Notes under the pieces: generated by a model
What the model was told of the DNA's origin: nothing
Seen by the model: only the letters and a program-made list of their open reading frames with translations
Databases searched by the model: none
Origin: Leifsonia williamsii
Lineage (GTDB): Bacteria > Actinomycetota > Actinomycetes > Actinomycetales > Microbacteriaceae
Length of the DNA stretch: 64,000 nt
NCBI RefSeq assembly: GCF_030433685.1
Contig: NZ_JAROCF010000001.1
Span: 3,286,001-3,350,000, forward strand
Direction: 5' to 3'
Made by a program: the position numbers and the translations under genes
Shown: one piece after another, positions 27,612 through 36,926 of the stretch
Numbering within the stretch: the stretch's first letter is position 1
Layout of the letters: every line of letters begins with the position of its first letter

Positions 27612-27846
27612 TGCGTCTCCTCAATTCGACGCCGGCGGCGGCCACCCGGCGCAGGTGCTTCTTATGCACCGCCTGCCGGGTGACACCGAGGGCGTCGGCG
27701 ATCTGGCTCCAGCTCCAGCCGTCGCGGAGGGCGCGCTCGACCTCGGCGTCCTCCAGGCGGTCGGCGAGCTCGCGCAGCGCGACGACGGCCGCGAGACCGT
27801 CTGCGACACCGCCGAGCGGAGCAGGAGCGGGGGTGATGGGGGTCAT
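27604..27846 (-). CDS. Small helix-turn-helix protein paired with the Clp-N gene
   Basis: The 80-residue protein is mostly one HTH unit: DGWSWSQIADALGVTRQAVH followed by a basic recognition helix KKHLRRV. The preceding helix LRELADRLEDAEVERALR may dimerise. It probably represses its own operon, because the promoter (TTGACA, 16-base spacer, TAAAGT ending seven bases before the ATG) is built into two CAACTnnAGTTG palindromes. It overlaps the Clp-N gene by eight bases. Confidence 0.85.
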   Translation of the reverse strand: MTPITPAPAPLGGVADGLAAVVALRELADRLEDAEVERALRDGWSWSQIADALGVTRQAVHKKHLRRVAAAGVELRRRNV

Positions 27847-27850
27847 GAGA

Positions 27851-27890
27851 GCAACTTTAGTTGCTTATAGCTATTTGTCAACTCTAGTTG
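27851..27890. promoter_or_regulatory. Two CAACT-NN-AGTTG operators in a divergent promoter
   Basis: GCAACT-TT-AGTTGC (27851-27864) and CAACT-CT-AGTTG (27879-27890) are palindromes with centres 27 bp apart, in an AT-rich island unlike its surroundings. For the HTH gene, the first overlaps the -10 box (TAAAGT, minus strand 27854-27859) and the second overlaps the -35 box (TTGACA, 27876-27881). The second also covers the expected -35 region of the divergent gene at 27918. Confidence 0.75.
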
Positions 27891-27917
27891 CTTTGGCGAC
27901 GGTTGTAGGCTGCCCGC

Positions 27918-28088
27918 ATGGAGCTCGGCGTCGGCGTCACGGTCTGGTACGACCGGCGGCCGGGCGTCGTCGTCGAGGGGCCCGATGACGGCGGGCAGTT
28001 CCTGATCGAGTTCACCGCGGCTGACGGCGACCTCGACACGGTCTGGTGCGCGCCGGGCGACGCCGGCGTGCAGTTCCGCCACTCCTGA
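27918..28088 (+). CDS. Small conserved-looking protein of unknown function
   Basis: A 56-residue frame starts at ATG 27918 with TAGGCT six bases upstream and ends in TGA at 28086-28088. The product (starting MELGVGVTVWYDRRPG, ending GVQFRHS) looks like a single small SH3-like beta barrel: alternating strands VTVWY, GVVVEG, QFLIEF and DTVWCA. I do not recognise it. It is divergent from the HTH/Clp-N operon and shares the palindrome-containing promoter region, so the same repressor may act on it. Confidence 0.7.
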   Translation: MELGVGVTVWYDRRPGVVVEGPDDGGQFLIEFTAADGDLDTVWCAPGDAGVQFRHS

Positions 28089-28166
28089 CGGCGTGCGGCG
28101 CAGCAATCCCGCGCGTGTGCTCCTCTGCGCGCAACGGGCTCATCGCCTCCGACGTACACTGGCTGC

Positions 28167-29558
<1,392 letters not shown>

Positions 29559-29568
29559 GGGCTCGCCT

Positions 29569-29652
29569 CGAGTCGTGACTCGTTGCGGGTTGCGGCCGAG
29601 AAGCGACCTGATGTCACGACTCGCGGGGGTTGCGGCGGCGGCTCACGACTCG
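29569..29652. repeat. Repeat with one 5' arm and two alternative 3' arms
   Basis: GAGTCGTGA (29570-29578) can pair with TCACGACTC at 29614-29622 or at 29643-29651. GTTGCGG-type segments (29591-29595, 29630-29634) follow the first two arms. It lies between sdaA and the peroxidase gene and probably ends sdaA transcription. Confidence 0.6.
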
Positions 29653-29684
29653 ACGGGCGGGCGCCGGCGAATTACGCTCGCAGC

Positions 29685-30173
29685 ATGACCCTGATGGACA
29701 TCCCGTTCCACACCATCGACGGCGCCGAGACCTCGCTGGCCCAGTACGCCGGCACGGTGGTCCTCGTCGTGAACGTCGCGAGCCGCTGCGGGCTCGCGCC
29801 GCAGTACGAGAAGCTCGAGCAGCTGCAGGAGACCTACGGCTCGCGCGGTTTCACCGTGATCGGCTTCCCGAGCAACCAGTTCCTGCAGGAGCTTAAGACG
29901 ACCGACGCCATCAAGGAGTACTGCTCCACGACGTGGGGCGTGACCTTCCCGATGATGGAGAAGGTGCGGCTCAACGGTCGCAATGCCCATCCGCTGTACG
30001 CCGAGCTCACCACGCACCCGGACGTGGAGGGCAAGGCCGGGCGGGTCACCTGGAACTTCGAGAAGTTCCTGCTCACGCCGGACGGCGCGGTGCACCGGTT
30101 CCGGCCCACGACCGAGCCGGACGACCCTCGGATCGTCGGCCTGATCGAGGAGTCGCTGCCCGCGGCGGCGTAG
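29685..30173 (+). CDS. Glutathione peroxidase family thiol peroxidase
   Basis: The 162-residue protein reduces hydroperoxides. Bacterial members mostly use thioredoxin rather than glutathione. The active site is Cys35 (NVASRCGLAPQY), Gln65 (FPSNQF), Trp123 and Asn124 (VTWNFEKFL). Cys replaces the selenocysteine of animal enzymes. ATG 29685 has TACGCT six bases upstream. It is monocistronic. In this actinobacterial setting mycothiol or thioredoxin would be the reductant, which is inference. Confidence 0.93.
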   Translation: MTLMDIPFHTIDGAETSLAQYAGTVVLVVNVASRCGLAPQYEKLEQLQETYGSRGFTVIGFPSNQFLQELKTTDAIKEYCSTTWGVTFPMMEKVRLNGRNAHPLYAELTTHPDVEGKAGRVTWNFEKFLLTPDGAVHRFRPTTEPDDPRIVGLIEESLPAAA

Positions 30174-30221
30174 CGGGCCACGCGGGTCCGCGTGGTCGCA
30201 CCCTCGACCCGCGCCCGCCCC

Positions 30222-30512
30222 TCACGCCCTCCGGAACCAGCGGCCGCCGACGCGCTCGGTGAGCCTCCACGCGTCGACGTCGGCGAGCGCGCGGAGGGCG
30301 GCGACCGTGTGCTCGGCCACGTGCAGCGCGCCCGGCACGTCGTCCGCCATGAACCGGACGGTGAGCCGCGCCTCCCCGCGCACCACGTCGATGCTCGACG
30401 CCTCGACCACGGTGAGTTCGGCCGCGGCGTCGGCGGCGGCGGGCTGGACGGCGGTGGGTGGAACACCCGGGCGGAGGAGGCCGACGGTGGCGATCACGCG
30501 GAAGGAGGGCAC
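30222..30512 (-). CDS. Conserved-looking protein of unknown function
   Basis: The 96-residue product has a beta-alpha composition (PSFRVIATVGLLRPG, then a strand ARLTVRFMADD and a helix HVAEHTVAALRALAD), without signal or membrane segments. I do not recognise a family. GTG 30512 is supported by TAGGCT ending six bases before it. It is convergent with the peroxidase gene. Confidence 0.65.
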   Translation of the reverse strand: MPSFRVIATVGLLRPGVPPTAVQPAAADAAAELTVVEASSIDVVRGEARLTVRFMADDVPGALHVAEHTVAALRALADVDAWRLTERVGGRWFRRA

Positions 30513-30643
30513 GCGACGAGCCTACGGCGACCTCCGCGGACGACCTGCGAACGGCTCTCGCGGCCGCGACGCGCGGAGGCGGATTGAGCAGGCTCCCAGG
30601 TGACCCGGGCGTACCCTCGACAGGCAGACGGAAGGGGGTGCGC

Positions 30644-31108
30644 ATGCACACCGACGGAATCGACACGGGGGCGATCAGGGCCGGCGAGGTCGCCGGCGCA
30701 CTGATCGAGAGGGATGCGCTCGACGCCGAGCTGTCACCCGGCGGGCTGACCGAGCGCGAGCTCGCCGAGTTCGCTGAACTGATCGAACAGCGCCGCCATG
30801 ACGACATCGCCGAGGCGGAACGGCTGGCGGAGTCGCTGGGCGTGCTGCTCGCGTCGCGGTCGGAGTCGACCGCCGACGACGAGCACGACCCGGAGGGCCC
30901 GACGTTGTCGTCGGAGTGGAGCCGCCTCCAGGCGCTCCGCGTCGACGCCACCCAGGATCTGACGGCCGTCGACGCGGCACGCCAGCGCCTCGAACACGGC
31001 ACCTACGGGGTGTGCACCCGCTGCGCCCGCCCGATCGGCGTCGACCGGCTGCGCGCCCGCCCGACCGCGGAGCTGTGCATCAGCTGCGCGATCGCCGTCG
31101 AGCGGTGA
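30644..31108 (+). CDS. TraR/DksA-type zinc-finger protein
   Basis: The 154-residue protein has a long charged helical N-terminus forming a likely coiled coil (about residues 30-110) and a C-terminal four-cysteine zinc finger: Cys124, Cys127, Cys145, Cys148 in CTRC and CISC. DksA-like proteins enter the secondary channel of RNA polymerase and tune promoters under stress. Actinobacterial versions are distinct from E. coli DksA, and RbpA/CarD take part of that role. GAAGGGGG lies five bases before ATG 30644. Confidence 0.88.
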   Translation: MHTDGIDTGAIRAGEVAGALIERDALDAELSPGGLTERELAEFAELIEQRRHDDIAEAERLAESLGVLLASRSESTADDEHDPEGPTLSSEWSRLQALRVDATQDLTAVDAARQRLEHGTYGVCTRCARPIGVDRLRARPTAELCISCAIAVER

Positions 31109-31149
31109 CGCCGACCGTGCGCTGACGCGCGCGCAACCTCAGCGCGACC

Positions 31150-34119
31150 TCACCGCGACGCGCGCGCCGCCCGGTACACGGCCTCCGTGCGGGTCGAGGC
31201 GCCGACCTTGCGGAGGATGCTCGAGACGTGCACGCTGGCCGTCTTGGCGCTGATGAAGAGGCGTTCGCCGATCTGCTTGTTGCTGAGGCCCTGCTCGATG
31301 AGGGCGAGCACCTGCTCCTCGCGCTCCGTCAGCGGGGCACCGGCGGCCCCGGCCGCTCCGGCGACCGCGCGAGTGCCGCGGTGGGCCACCAGTCCGGCCG
31401 CGGCGGACGCGATCAGTCCGAAGCCGAAGCGGTCGGCCTCCTCGCGAGAGGCCGCCGCGAGACGCTCGGCCGCGGGTCTGTCGCCGGCGGCAAGAGCGGC
31501 GCGGGCGGCGCGCAGCAGCACGTACGGGTGGAGGTGGGCGGGAGCGAGCGGAGACCGTGACGCGTCGACCGCTGACGACCATGCCTCGACGGCCAGGGCC
31601 AGCCGGCGCTCGTGGTCGGTGTCGGAGGCCGCGGCCACGGCGCGGGCGGACGCCAGCTCGGCTTCGACCAGCGGGGCCCAGATCGGGAACGTCGGCCAGT
31701 CGCCGAGGGCGGCGAGCACCGTCTCCAGCCGCAGCGCCTCCGCGCTCACGTCGAGTGCGTCGGCGGCATCGAGGTCTCCGGCCGCGCCGGCAGCCCGCCG
31801 CGCGACCGCACGCTCGGCCAGCGACCGCGCGGCCACGGCGAGCACCGGGAGGTCGTAGCCCGGGATCGTCGCGAACGGCTCCGACCCGATGCCGCCGGCC
31901 TCGCGCCACGCCTGCTCGGCGTCGCCGCGGGCGAGGGCGATCTCTCCCGTGATGCGGGCGATGCTCAGCCGCGCCTGCATCTCGAGCTCGCCGAGGATGC
32001 GCAGCGACCCGCGCCAGCGACGCAGCAGCTCCTCCGCCCGGTCGACGTCGCCGCGCCAGAGCGTCAGCCAGAGCTTGTTGCGCTGCAACTGCGCGCGGAA
32101 ACTGGGCGGGGCGTCGAGCGCGAGCGCGGCGTCGAGCAGCTCCGCGGAGCGGTCGAGCCGGCCGAGGGCGAGCAGCGGCTCCGCCGTGTTGGAGGAGAGC
32201 ATGACGCCAGACGTGCGCTCGACGCCGCGACGCCGCGCCTCGCGGGCGCCGGCCTCGGCGATGCGGACCGCGTCCTCGTAGCGGCCGACGCTGTTGAGTG
32301 CGTCCGAGGCGTTGACCGCGTGCCGCAGCAGGGCGCTGGCGTCGCCGTCGGCGAGCCGGCCGGCGATGTCGAGCTCGGCGAGTCCCTCCTCCACCCGCCC
32401 CGCCGCGGTCAGCGAGCTGCCGAGGATGTTGTGCGCGACGCTCTGCAGCGACGCCGGAGCGTGGTCGGCCTCCGCGATCGCCTGCCCGGCCATCGCGATC
32501 GCCTCGTCATACCGCGCCGCGATCATGAAGCGCGCAGCGAGCTCGGTGAGCAGGTGCGGACGCAGCGGATCGCCGTCGGCGACCGCCTCGGGCGGCACCA
32601 CCGCGAGAGCCTCCTCGAGGAGCTCGGCCGAGCCGGGACGGCTGAGGTTGGAGAGGTACTGGGCCTTGTCGCGCAGCAGCCGCGCGTGCCGTGCCGGCGA
32701 GATGCCGCGCAGGTCGGCCAGTGCGACGTCGACCAGGGCGAGCGCCCGCTCGTTGTCGCCCGCGTTGCGCAGCGCGGAGGCCGTGCGCGCGATCACCGCG
32801 ATGCGGTCACGGCCGGCCAGCTGCTCGGCGTCGGGGACGCCGTCCCACATCTCGAGCACGCGGTCGCCCATCGCGGCGGAGGTGGCGTACGCGTACGACA
32901 GGCGGGCCTCGTCCATGGCCTCCACCGAGGCGAGGAAGGCCCGACGGAGGTCGTGCGCGGCCAGCCAGTGCGAGGAGAGCTGGATGGCGGAGCGCTGCGG
33001 GCTCGCCTCGAGCGCCTCCGCATACCGGGTGTGGAAGCGCGCCCGCTCCCCCGGCAGCAGGTCGGCGTGGATGGCCTCGCGCACGAGCGCGTGCCGGAAC
33101 GAGTACTCGGTCCCCTCGGCCGTCAGCACATTGGCGACCACGGCCTCCCGCGCCGCCGCGTCGAGCTCGTCGGGCGATCCGTCGTACACCGCGACGAGGA
33201 GGTCGTGCTCGACGCACACGCCGCCGGCCGACAGAACCCGCAGCAGCCGCTGGGCACCGTCACCGAGACGCTCGTAGCGCGCGAGCAGCAGCTCGCGCAG
33301 CGTCTCGGGCAGCTCCTCGCCGGTGTCGAGCCCGTCGATGCCGACCAGCTCCTCGACGAAGAACGGCACGCCCTCGCTCAGCGCGTAGACGCGGTCGACC
33401 GTCGCGAGGTCGGGCTCGCCGCCCTGCAGGTGCTCGATGAGCGCGGCGACCTGGTCGCGCTGCAACCGTGCCAGCTCCCAGCGGGTGACCCGGCGGGTGC
33501 GCTCCAGCTCGGCCAGGTACGAGCGCAGCGGGTGGCCGCGCGAGACCTCGTCGCTGCGGTAGGTGAGCAGCACGAGCACGCGGCCGCGCTCGGTCATGCG
33601 CACGATGAACCGCAGCAGTTCGAGCGTGGAGCCGTCTGCCCAGTGCACGTCTTCGACCGCGAGGATGAGCGGCCGCTCGGCCGACAGCGTCTCGAAGAGG
33701 ACCGTCACGACCTCGTACAGCCGCTCGGCGCCGGTGCGGGCGGGGACCGCGGAGTCGTCGGCCAGCTCCGGAAGCAGAACCGACAGCACGCCGGCTCCCG
33801 GGCCCGCCGCGCGCAGCACGGTGTCGAGCCCGACCTGCTGGATCAGCCGCCGCAGCACGGCTGCGAACGGCGCGTACGGAGCGCCGTCGCTGCCGAGATC
33901 GACGCAGCGCCCGAGCAGGACGGTGGCCGACCCCTCCGACTCGGCCAGGAACTCACCGAGGAGGCGCGACTTGCCGATGCCCGCCTCCCCGCCGATCACC
34001 ACGGCGCGGGGCCGGCCGGCGTCGACCGAGCCGGCCGACGCCTCCCCCAGCTCGGCACGCAGGGCCTCGAGATCGGACTCCCGCCCGATCATCGCGGTGC
34101 TCGACGCCGGTGATCGCAT
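31150..34119 (-). CDS. LuxR-family regulator with AAA ATPase (LAL type)
   Basis: The 989-residue protein has a Walker A motif GGEAGIGKS at about residues 43-51, ILAVEDVHWADGSTLELL as Walker B with its sensor region, a long TPR-like segment, and a C-terminal LuxR helix-turn-helix (LTEREEQVLALIEQGLSNKQ, TASVHVSSILRKVGA). ATG 34119 has CACGAT ending six bases upstream, the leaderless pattern; longer readings upstream lack a ribosome site. It is related in design, though not closely in sequence, to the protein at 2592-5471. The target is unknown. Confidence 0.9.
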   Translation of the reverse strand: MRSPASSTAMIGRESDLEALRAELGEASAGSVDAGRPRAVVIGGEAGIGKSRLLGEFLAESEGSATVLLGRCVDLGSDGAPYAPFAAVLRRLIQQVGLDTVLRAAGPGAGVLSVLLPELADDSAVPARTGAERLYEVVTVLFETLSAERPLILAVEDVHWADGSTLELLRFIVRMTERGRVLVLLTYRSDEVSRGHPLRSYLAELERTRRVTRWELARLQRDQVAALIEHLQGGEPDLATVDRVYALSEGVPFFVEELVGIDGLDTGEELPETLRELLLARYERLGDGAQRLLRVLSAGGVCVEHDLLVAVYDGSPDELDAAAREAVVANVLTAEGTEYSFRHALVREAIHADLLPGERARFHTRYAEALEASPQRSAIQLSSHWLAAHDLRRAFLASVEAMDEARLSYAYATSAAMGDRVLEMWDGVPDAEQLAGRDRIAVIARTASALRNAGDNERALALVDVALADLRGISPARHARLLRDKAQYLSNLSRPGSAELLEEALAVVPPEAVADGDPLRPHLLTELAARFMIAARYDEAIAMAGQAIAEADHAPASLQSVAHNILGSSLTAAGRVEEGLAELDIAGRLADGDASALLRHAVNASDALNSVGRYEDAVRIAEAGAREARRRGVERTSGVMLSSNTAEPLLALGRLDRSAELLDAALALDAPPSFRAQLQRNKLWLTLWRGDVDRAEELLRRWRGSLRILGELEMQARLSIARITGEIALARGDAEQAWREAGGIGSEPFATIPGYDLPVLAVAARSLAERAVARRAAGAAGDLDAADALDVSAEALRLETVLAALGDWPTFPIWAPLVEAELASARAVAAASDTDHERRLALAVEAWSSAVDASRSPLAPAHLHPYVLLRAARAALAAGDRPAAERLAAASREEADRFGFGLIASAAAGLVAHRGTRAVAGAAGAAGAPLTEREEQVLALIEQGLSNKQIGERLFISAKTASVHVSSILRKVGASTRTEAVYRAARASR

Positions 34120-34219
34120 GGCCTCATCGTGCCACGGGCCACCGACATCGGGACCGGCTCTGATGCAGGCCGCTGCGACCCCGCGAGAACCGGCAGCGGG
34201 ACCGTCCCGTGAAGGAGGC

Positions 34220-34507
34220 TCACCGACGAGTGCCGGCCAGCTCGCGCCCGGCCGCCGCCCCCTCCCGAGCCCCCTGATCCCCCTGCTCCACCGCCGCCGG
34301 CACCGCAACGCCCTCAGGAACCGCCGCAGCCGCACCCCCGGCCCGCCGCCCCCGCGCGCGCCCGTCGCCGATCCGCTGCCACCAGTGCCGCGCCGGCACC
34401 GCCGCGAAGCGCTCGTGCACCACCCGGATCAGCTCCACGTCCTGCACCAGTGCCGCCGCCTGACGGGCGGTCACCATGCTCTGCACGTAGTCCTCCGAGA
34501 ACATCAT
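34220..34507 (-). CDS. Small hypothetical protein
   Basis: The 95-residue product begins with a helix-forming stretch (MMFSEDYVQSMVTARQAAAL, then VELIRVVHERF) containing HWWQRIG. It ends in a low-complexity Ala/Gly/Arg tail that may be poorly conserved. AGAGGG sits nine bases before the ATG. It lies upstream of, and in line with, the LuxR/ATPase gene with a 100-base gap. Function unknown. Confidence 0.55.
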   Translation of the reverse strand: MMFSEDYVQSMVTARQAAALVQDVELIRVVHERFAAVPARHWWQRIGDGRARGRRAGGAAAAVPEGVAVPAAVEQGDQGAREGAAAGRELAGTRR

Positions 34508-34547
34508 CCGTTCATCCCTCTCGTCGTGTGCCGGACCCCTCTCCGAC

Positions 34548-34639
34548 CCTCCTCAGACTGCTCGCTGAGGCGGTGGCCGAGCATCGGGCAGATGCCCTAT
34601 TTCCGTCGGCGGAGGCGCGCTCAGGACGACTGAGGAGGG
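34548..34639. promoter_or_regulatory. Spaced inverted repeat in a divergent spacer
   Basis: CCCTCCTCAG (34548-34557) and CTGAGGAGGG (34630-34639) are exact reverse complements 72 bases apart. They flank most of the 169-base region between two divergent starts (34507 and 34677). They could be paired operator half-sites or loop-forming sites. No other gene or RNA is visible in this spacer. Confidence 0.35.
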
Positions 34640-34676
34640 GGTTCACACGCACCGTGGCGGGGAGCAAGCTGGCGGC

Positions 34677-35270
34677 ATGGCAACGATCAACGAGCTCCAG
34701 CCGCCGTACAAGGTCGGCTACTTCGTCGGCAGCATGTCGGCCGCGTCCATCAACCGGACCCTGTCGAAGGCGCTGCTCCGGCTCGCCCCGCAGGATCTCG
34801 TGTTCACCGAGATCCGCATCGGCGACCTCCCGCTCTACAACCGCGACTACGACGGCAACTACCCGAAGGTGGCGCGCGACTACAAGGCGTCGATCGCGGC
34901 GCAGGACGCCCTGCTCTTCGTCACCCCCGAGTACAACCGCTCCCTCCCCGGCGCGCTGAAGAACGCGATCGACTGGGCGAGCCGCCCCTACGGCGAGAAC
35001 GTGATCGCCCGCAAGGCGTGCGCGGTGATCGGCGCCTCCCCCGGCGCCATCGGCACGGCCGTCGCGCAGCAGCAGCTGCGCAGCGTGCTGAGCTTCCTGC
35101 AGGCGCCGCAGATGAACGCCCCGGAGGCCTACATCCAGGCGCGGCCGGGGCTGTTCGAACCGGACGGGACCGTCACCGACGAGGGGACGGAGGCCTTCCT
35201 GCGCGGCTTCATGGGCTCGTTCTTCGAGTTCATCGAGCGCGTGCTCACGGTCGTGCCGGCGCCCCGGTGA
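34677..35270 (+). CDS. NADPH-dependent FMN reductase
   Basis: The 197-residue flavodoxin-fold protein has a phosphate-binding loop near the N-terminus (GYFVGSMSAASINRTLSKAL), then RIGDLPLYNRDYDG and TPEYNRSLPGALKNAIDWAS, the hallmark of the azoreductase/ArsH/chromate reductase group. It would transfer electrons from NAD(P)H through FMN to quinones, chromate or dyes. The stop overlaps the following gene by four bases (GTGA). Any reduced flavin it makes could in principle supply the monooxygenase at 56923-58224, but the genes are far apart. Confidence 0.9.
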   Translation: MATINELQPPYKVGYFVGSMSAASINRTLSKALLRLAPQDLVFTEIRIGDLPLYNRDYDGNYPKVARDYKASIAAQDALLFVTPEYNRSLPGALKNAIDWASRPYGENVIARKACAVIGASPGAIGTAVAQQQLRSVLSFLQAPQMNAPEAYIQARPGLFEPDGTVTDEGTEAFLRGFMGSFFEFIERVLTVVPAPR

Positions 35271-35785
35271 TCCTGCGCGACGCGGAGGGCGGCCGCACCG
35301 TCGAGCTGCGGCCGACCGGCTACGACGCCGACGACCGGGTGCTGGTCGAGGCGACGGTGGAGGATGCCGGCCACCGCTGGGAGCTGGCCGAGCCGTGCCT
35401 GCGCGCCGATGAGGCCGACGAGCTGGCCGGCTGGCTCGACGGCCTCGCGACCGGAGCCCCGGCGGCCGCGCAGGGCGGGGTGGAGATCGCGGCGGACGAG
35501 TACACCGCCGCAGCGGCGCCCGCTCGGGAGACGGACGGCGGCGCACCAGGCGACACCACCGACGACGGCGGCTGGTCCTCCCTCGCCTTCAGCGGCGGCG
35601 TGCTGTCCCTGAGCGGCCGGCGCACGGGCGACGACCGGGTGGAGCTGCGCATCGCCATCCTCGGGATGCGCACCTCCGCCACCGGCACCACCGACGTCGT
35701 GGTCGGGCTGGACCTCGCCGCGGACGAGGCGCGCGCCGCCGCCCGCGACCTGGCGCTGGAGCTGGCGGCGCTGCCGCGCGGCTGA
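35267..35785 (+). CDS. Hypothetical protein coupled to the FMN reductase
   Basis: The 172-residue protein starts at GTG 35267, overlapping the reductase stop (GTGA). It is beta-rich with two sheets (TVELRPTGYD, VLVEATVEDAGHRWE; then LAFSGGVLSLSGRRT, VELRIAILGM) and a helix near the end (DEARAAARDLALELAAL). The middle 40 residues are low-complexity. The pattern resembles WapI/Imm-type immunity proteins, but no toxin gene is near and the resemblance is weak. Function unknown. Confidence 0.7.
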   Translation: MILRDAEGGRTVELRPTGYDADDRVLVEATVEDAGHRWELAEPCLRADEADELAGWLDGLATGAPAAAQGGVEIAADEYTAAAAPARETDGGAPGDTTDDGGWSSLAFSGGVLSLSGRRTGDDRVELRIAILGMRTSATGTTDVVVGLDLAADEARAAARDLALELAALPRG

Positions 35786-35847
35786 GCGGCTGAGCGGCTA
35801 GCGCCGCCAGCCGCCGAGCCGCCGAGCGGCCTACGCCGCCGCGCCTC

Positions 35848-36879
35848 CTACCTCCCGCCCTCGCGCTTGCGGTGCCGCTGCGCGACCGCCTGCTCGCCGT
35901 ACGGGTACACCTCGGCGCGGGGGGTGCTGACGTCGTCGAGGCGCGTGCGCAGGTCGTCTGGCAGGTCGAGGTCTGCGGCGGCGAGGTTGTCCTCCAGCTG
36001 CTCGACCGTGCGGGCGCCGAGGATCACGGAGGTGACAGCGGGACGGTCCGCCAGCCAGGCCAGCGCGACCCGCGACGGCGTGCTCCCGAGCTCGTCGGCG
36101 ACCTCGCGCACCGCGTCGACCACGCGCCAGGTGTGCTCGTCGGCGTTGCGCGCCTCCCACGCCTCCATGCCGCGGGTGGGGTTCTCGCCGAGCCGGGTCG
36201 CGCCGGTGGGAGACTCGTCGCGGCTGTACTTGCCGCTCAGCCAGCCGCCCGCGAGCGGCGACCACGGCAGCAGTCCCACGCCCGCATCGAGCGCGGCCGG
36301 CACGACCTCGTGCTCGATGCCGCGCACCAGGAGGCTGTACTGCGGCTGCAGCGTGACCGGCGGCGCCCAGTTGTGCGCGGCGGCGACGCCGACGGCCTTG
36401 GTCAGCTGCCAGCCGAGATAGTTCGAGAAGCCGTAGTACGAGATCTTCCCGGCGGCGACGGCGTCGTCGAGGAAGCGGAGGGTCTCCTCCAGCGGGGTCA
36501 GCGCGTCCCAGGCGTGCAGCTGGTACAGGTCGATGTGGTCGACGCCGAGCCGGCGGAGGGAGGCGTCGAGCGCCGCACGAAGATGCGTGCGCGAGAGGCC
36601 CAGATCGTTCGGCCCCGCCCCCATCGGGAACCGGCCCTTCGTAGCGATCACGATGCCGTCGCGGCGGCCGTGGTTGCGCGCCAGCCACCGGCCGATGATG
36701 GTCTCCGAGACGCCGGCCGAGTAGACGTCGGCCGTGTCGACCAGGTTCCCGCCGGCGTCGAGGTAGCGCTCGAGGATGGCGTGCGAGGTCTGCTCGTCGG
36801 CCTCCGCGCCGAAGGTCATGGTCCCGAGGGCGTACTCCGAGACGATCGTTCCGCTGCTTCCGAGGGTGCGTAGCTCCAT
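35848..36879 (-). CDS. Aldo/keto reductase
   Basis: The 343-residue (beta/alpha)8 oxidoreductase has the family signs: GTMTFGAEAD, catalytic Asp and Tyr in NLVDTADVYSAG, Lys in VIATKGRFP and His in YQLHAWDALTP. Length and the start MELRTLGSSGTIVSEYALG fit the YajO/YghZ-like group that reduces aldehydes with NADPH. TAGCGT ends seven bases before the ATG. It is divergent from a phosphoesterase gene with only 47 bases between start codons. Substrate unknown. Confidence 0.92.
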   Translation of the reverse strand: MELRTLGSSGTIVSEYALGTMTFGAEADEQTSHAILERYLDAGGNLVDTADVYSAGVSETIIGRWLARNHGRRDGIVIATKGRFPMGAGPNDLGLSRTHLRAALDASLRRLGVDHIDLYQLHAWDALTPLEETLRFLDDAVAAGKISYYGFSNYLGWQLTKAVGVAAAHNWAPPVTLQPQYSLLVRGIEHEVVPAALDAGVGLLPWSPLAGGWLSGKYSRDESPTGATRLGENPTRGMEAWEARNADEHTWRVVDAVREVADELGSTPSRVALAWLADRPAVTSVILGARTVEQLEDNLAAADLDLPDDLRTRLDDVSTPRAEVYPYGEQAVAQRHRKREGGR

Positions 36880-36926
36880 GCCGCCGACGCTAGCCCCGCG
36901 CGGCCGGTTCGCCTACTGTGCGCTGC
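36880..36926. promoter_or_regulatory. Compact bidirectional leaderless promoter
   Basis: Minus-strand TAGCGT (36887-36892) serves the aldo/keto reductase and plus-strand TACTGT (36914-36919) serves the phosphoesterase, each ending seven bases before its start codon. The -35 regions must reach across or into the opposite gene. Confidence 0.55.

Noticed and set aside
34220..34335. N-terminal extension of the LuxR/ATPase protein back to 34335
   Set aside because: It overlaps the neighbouring small gene, has an Arg-rich low-complexity sequence and no ribosome site; CACGAT before ATG 34119 marks the start.
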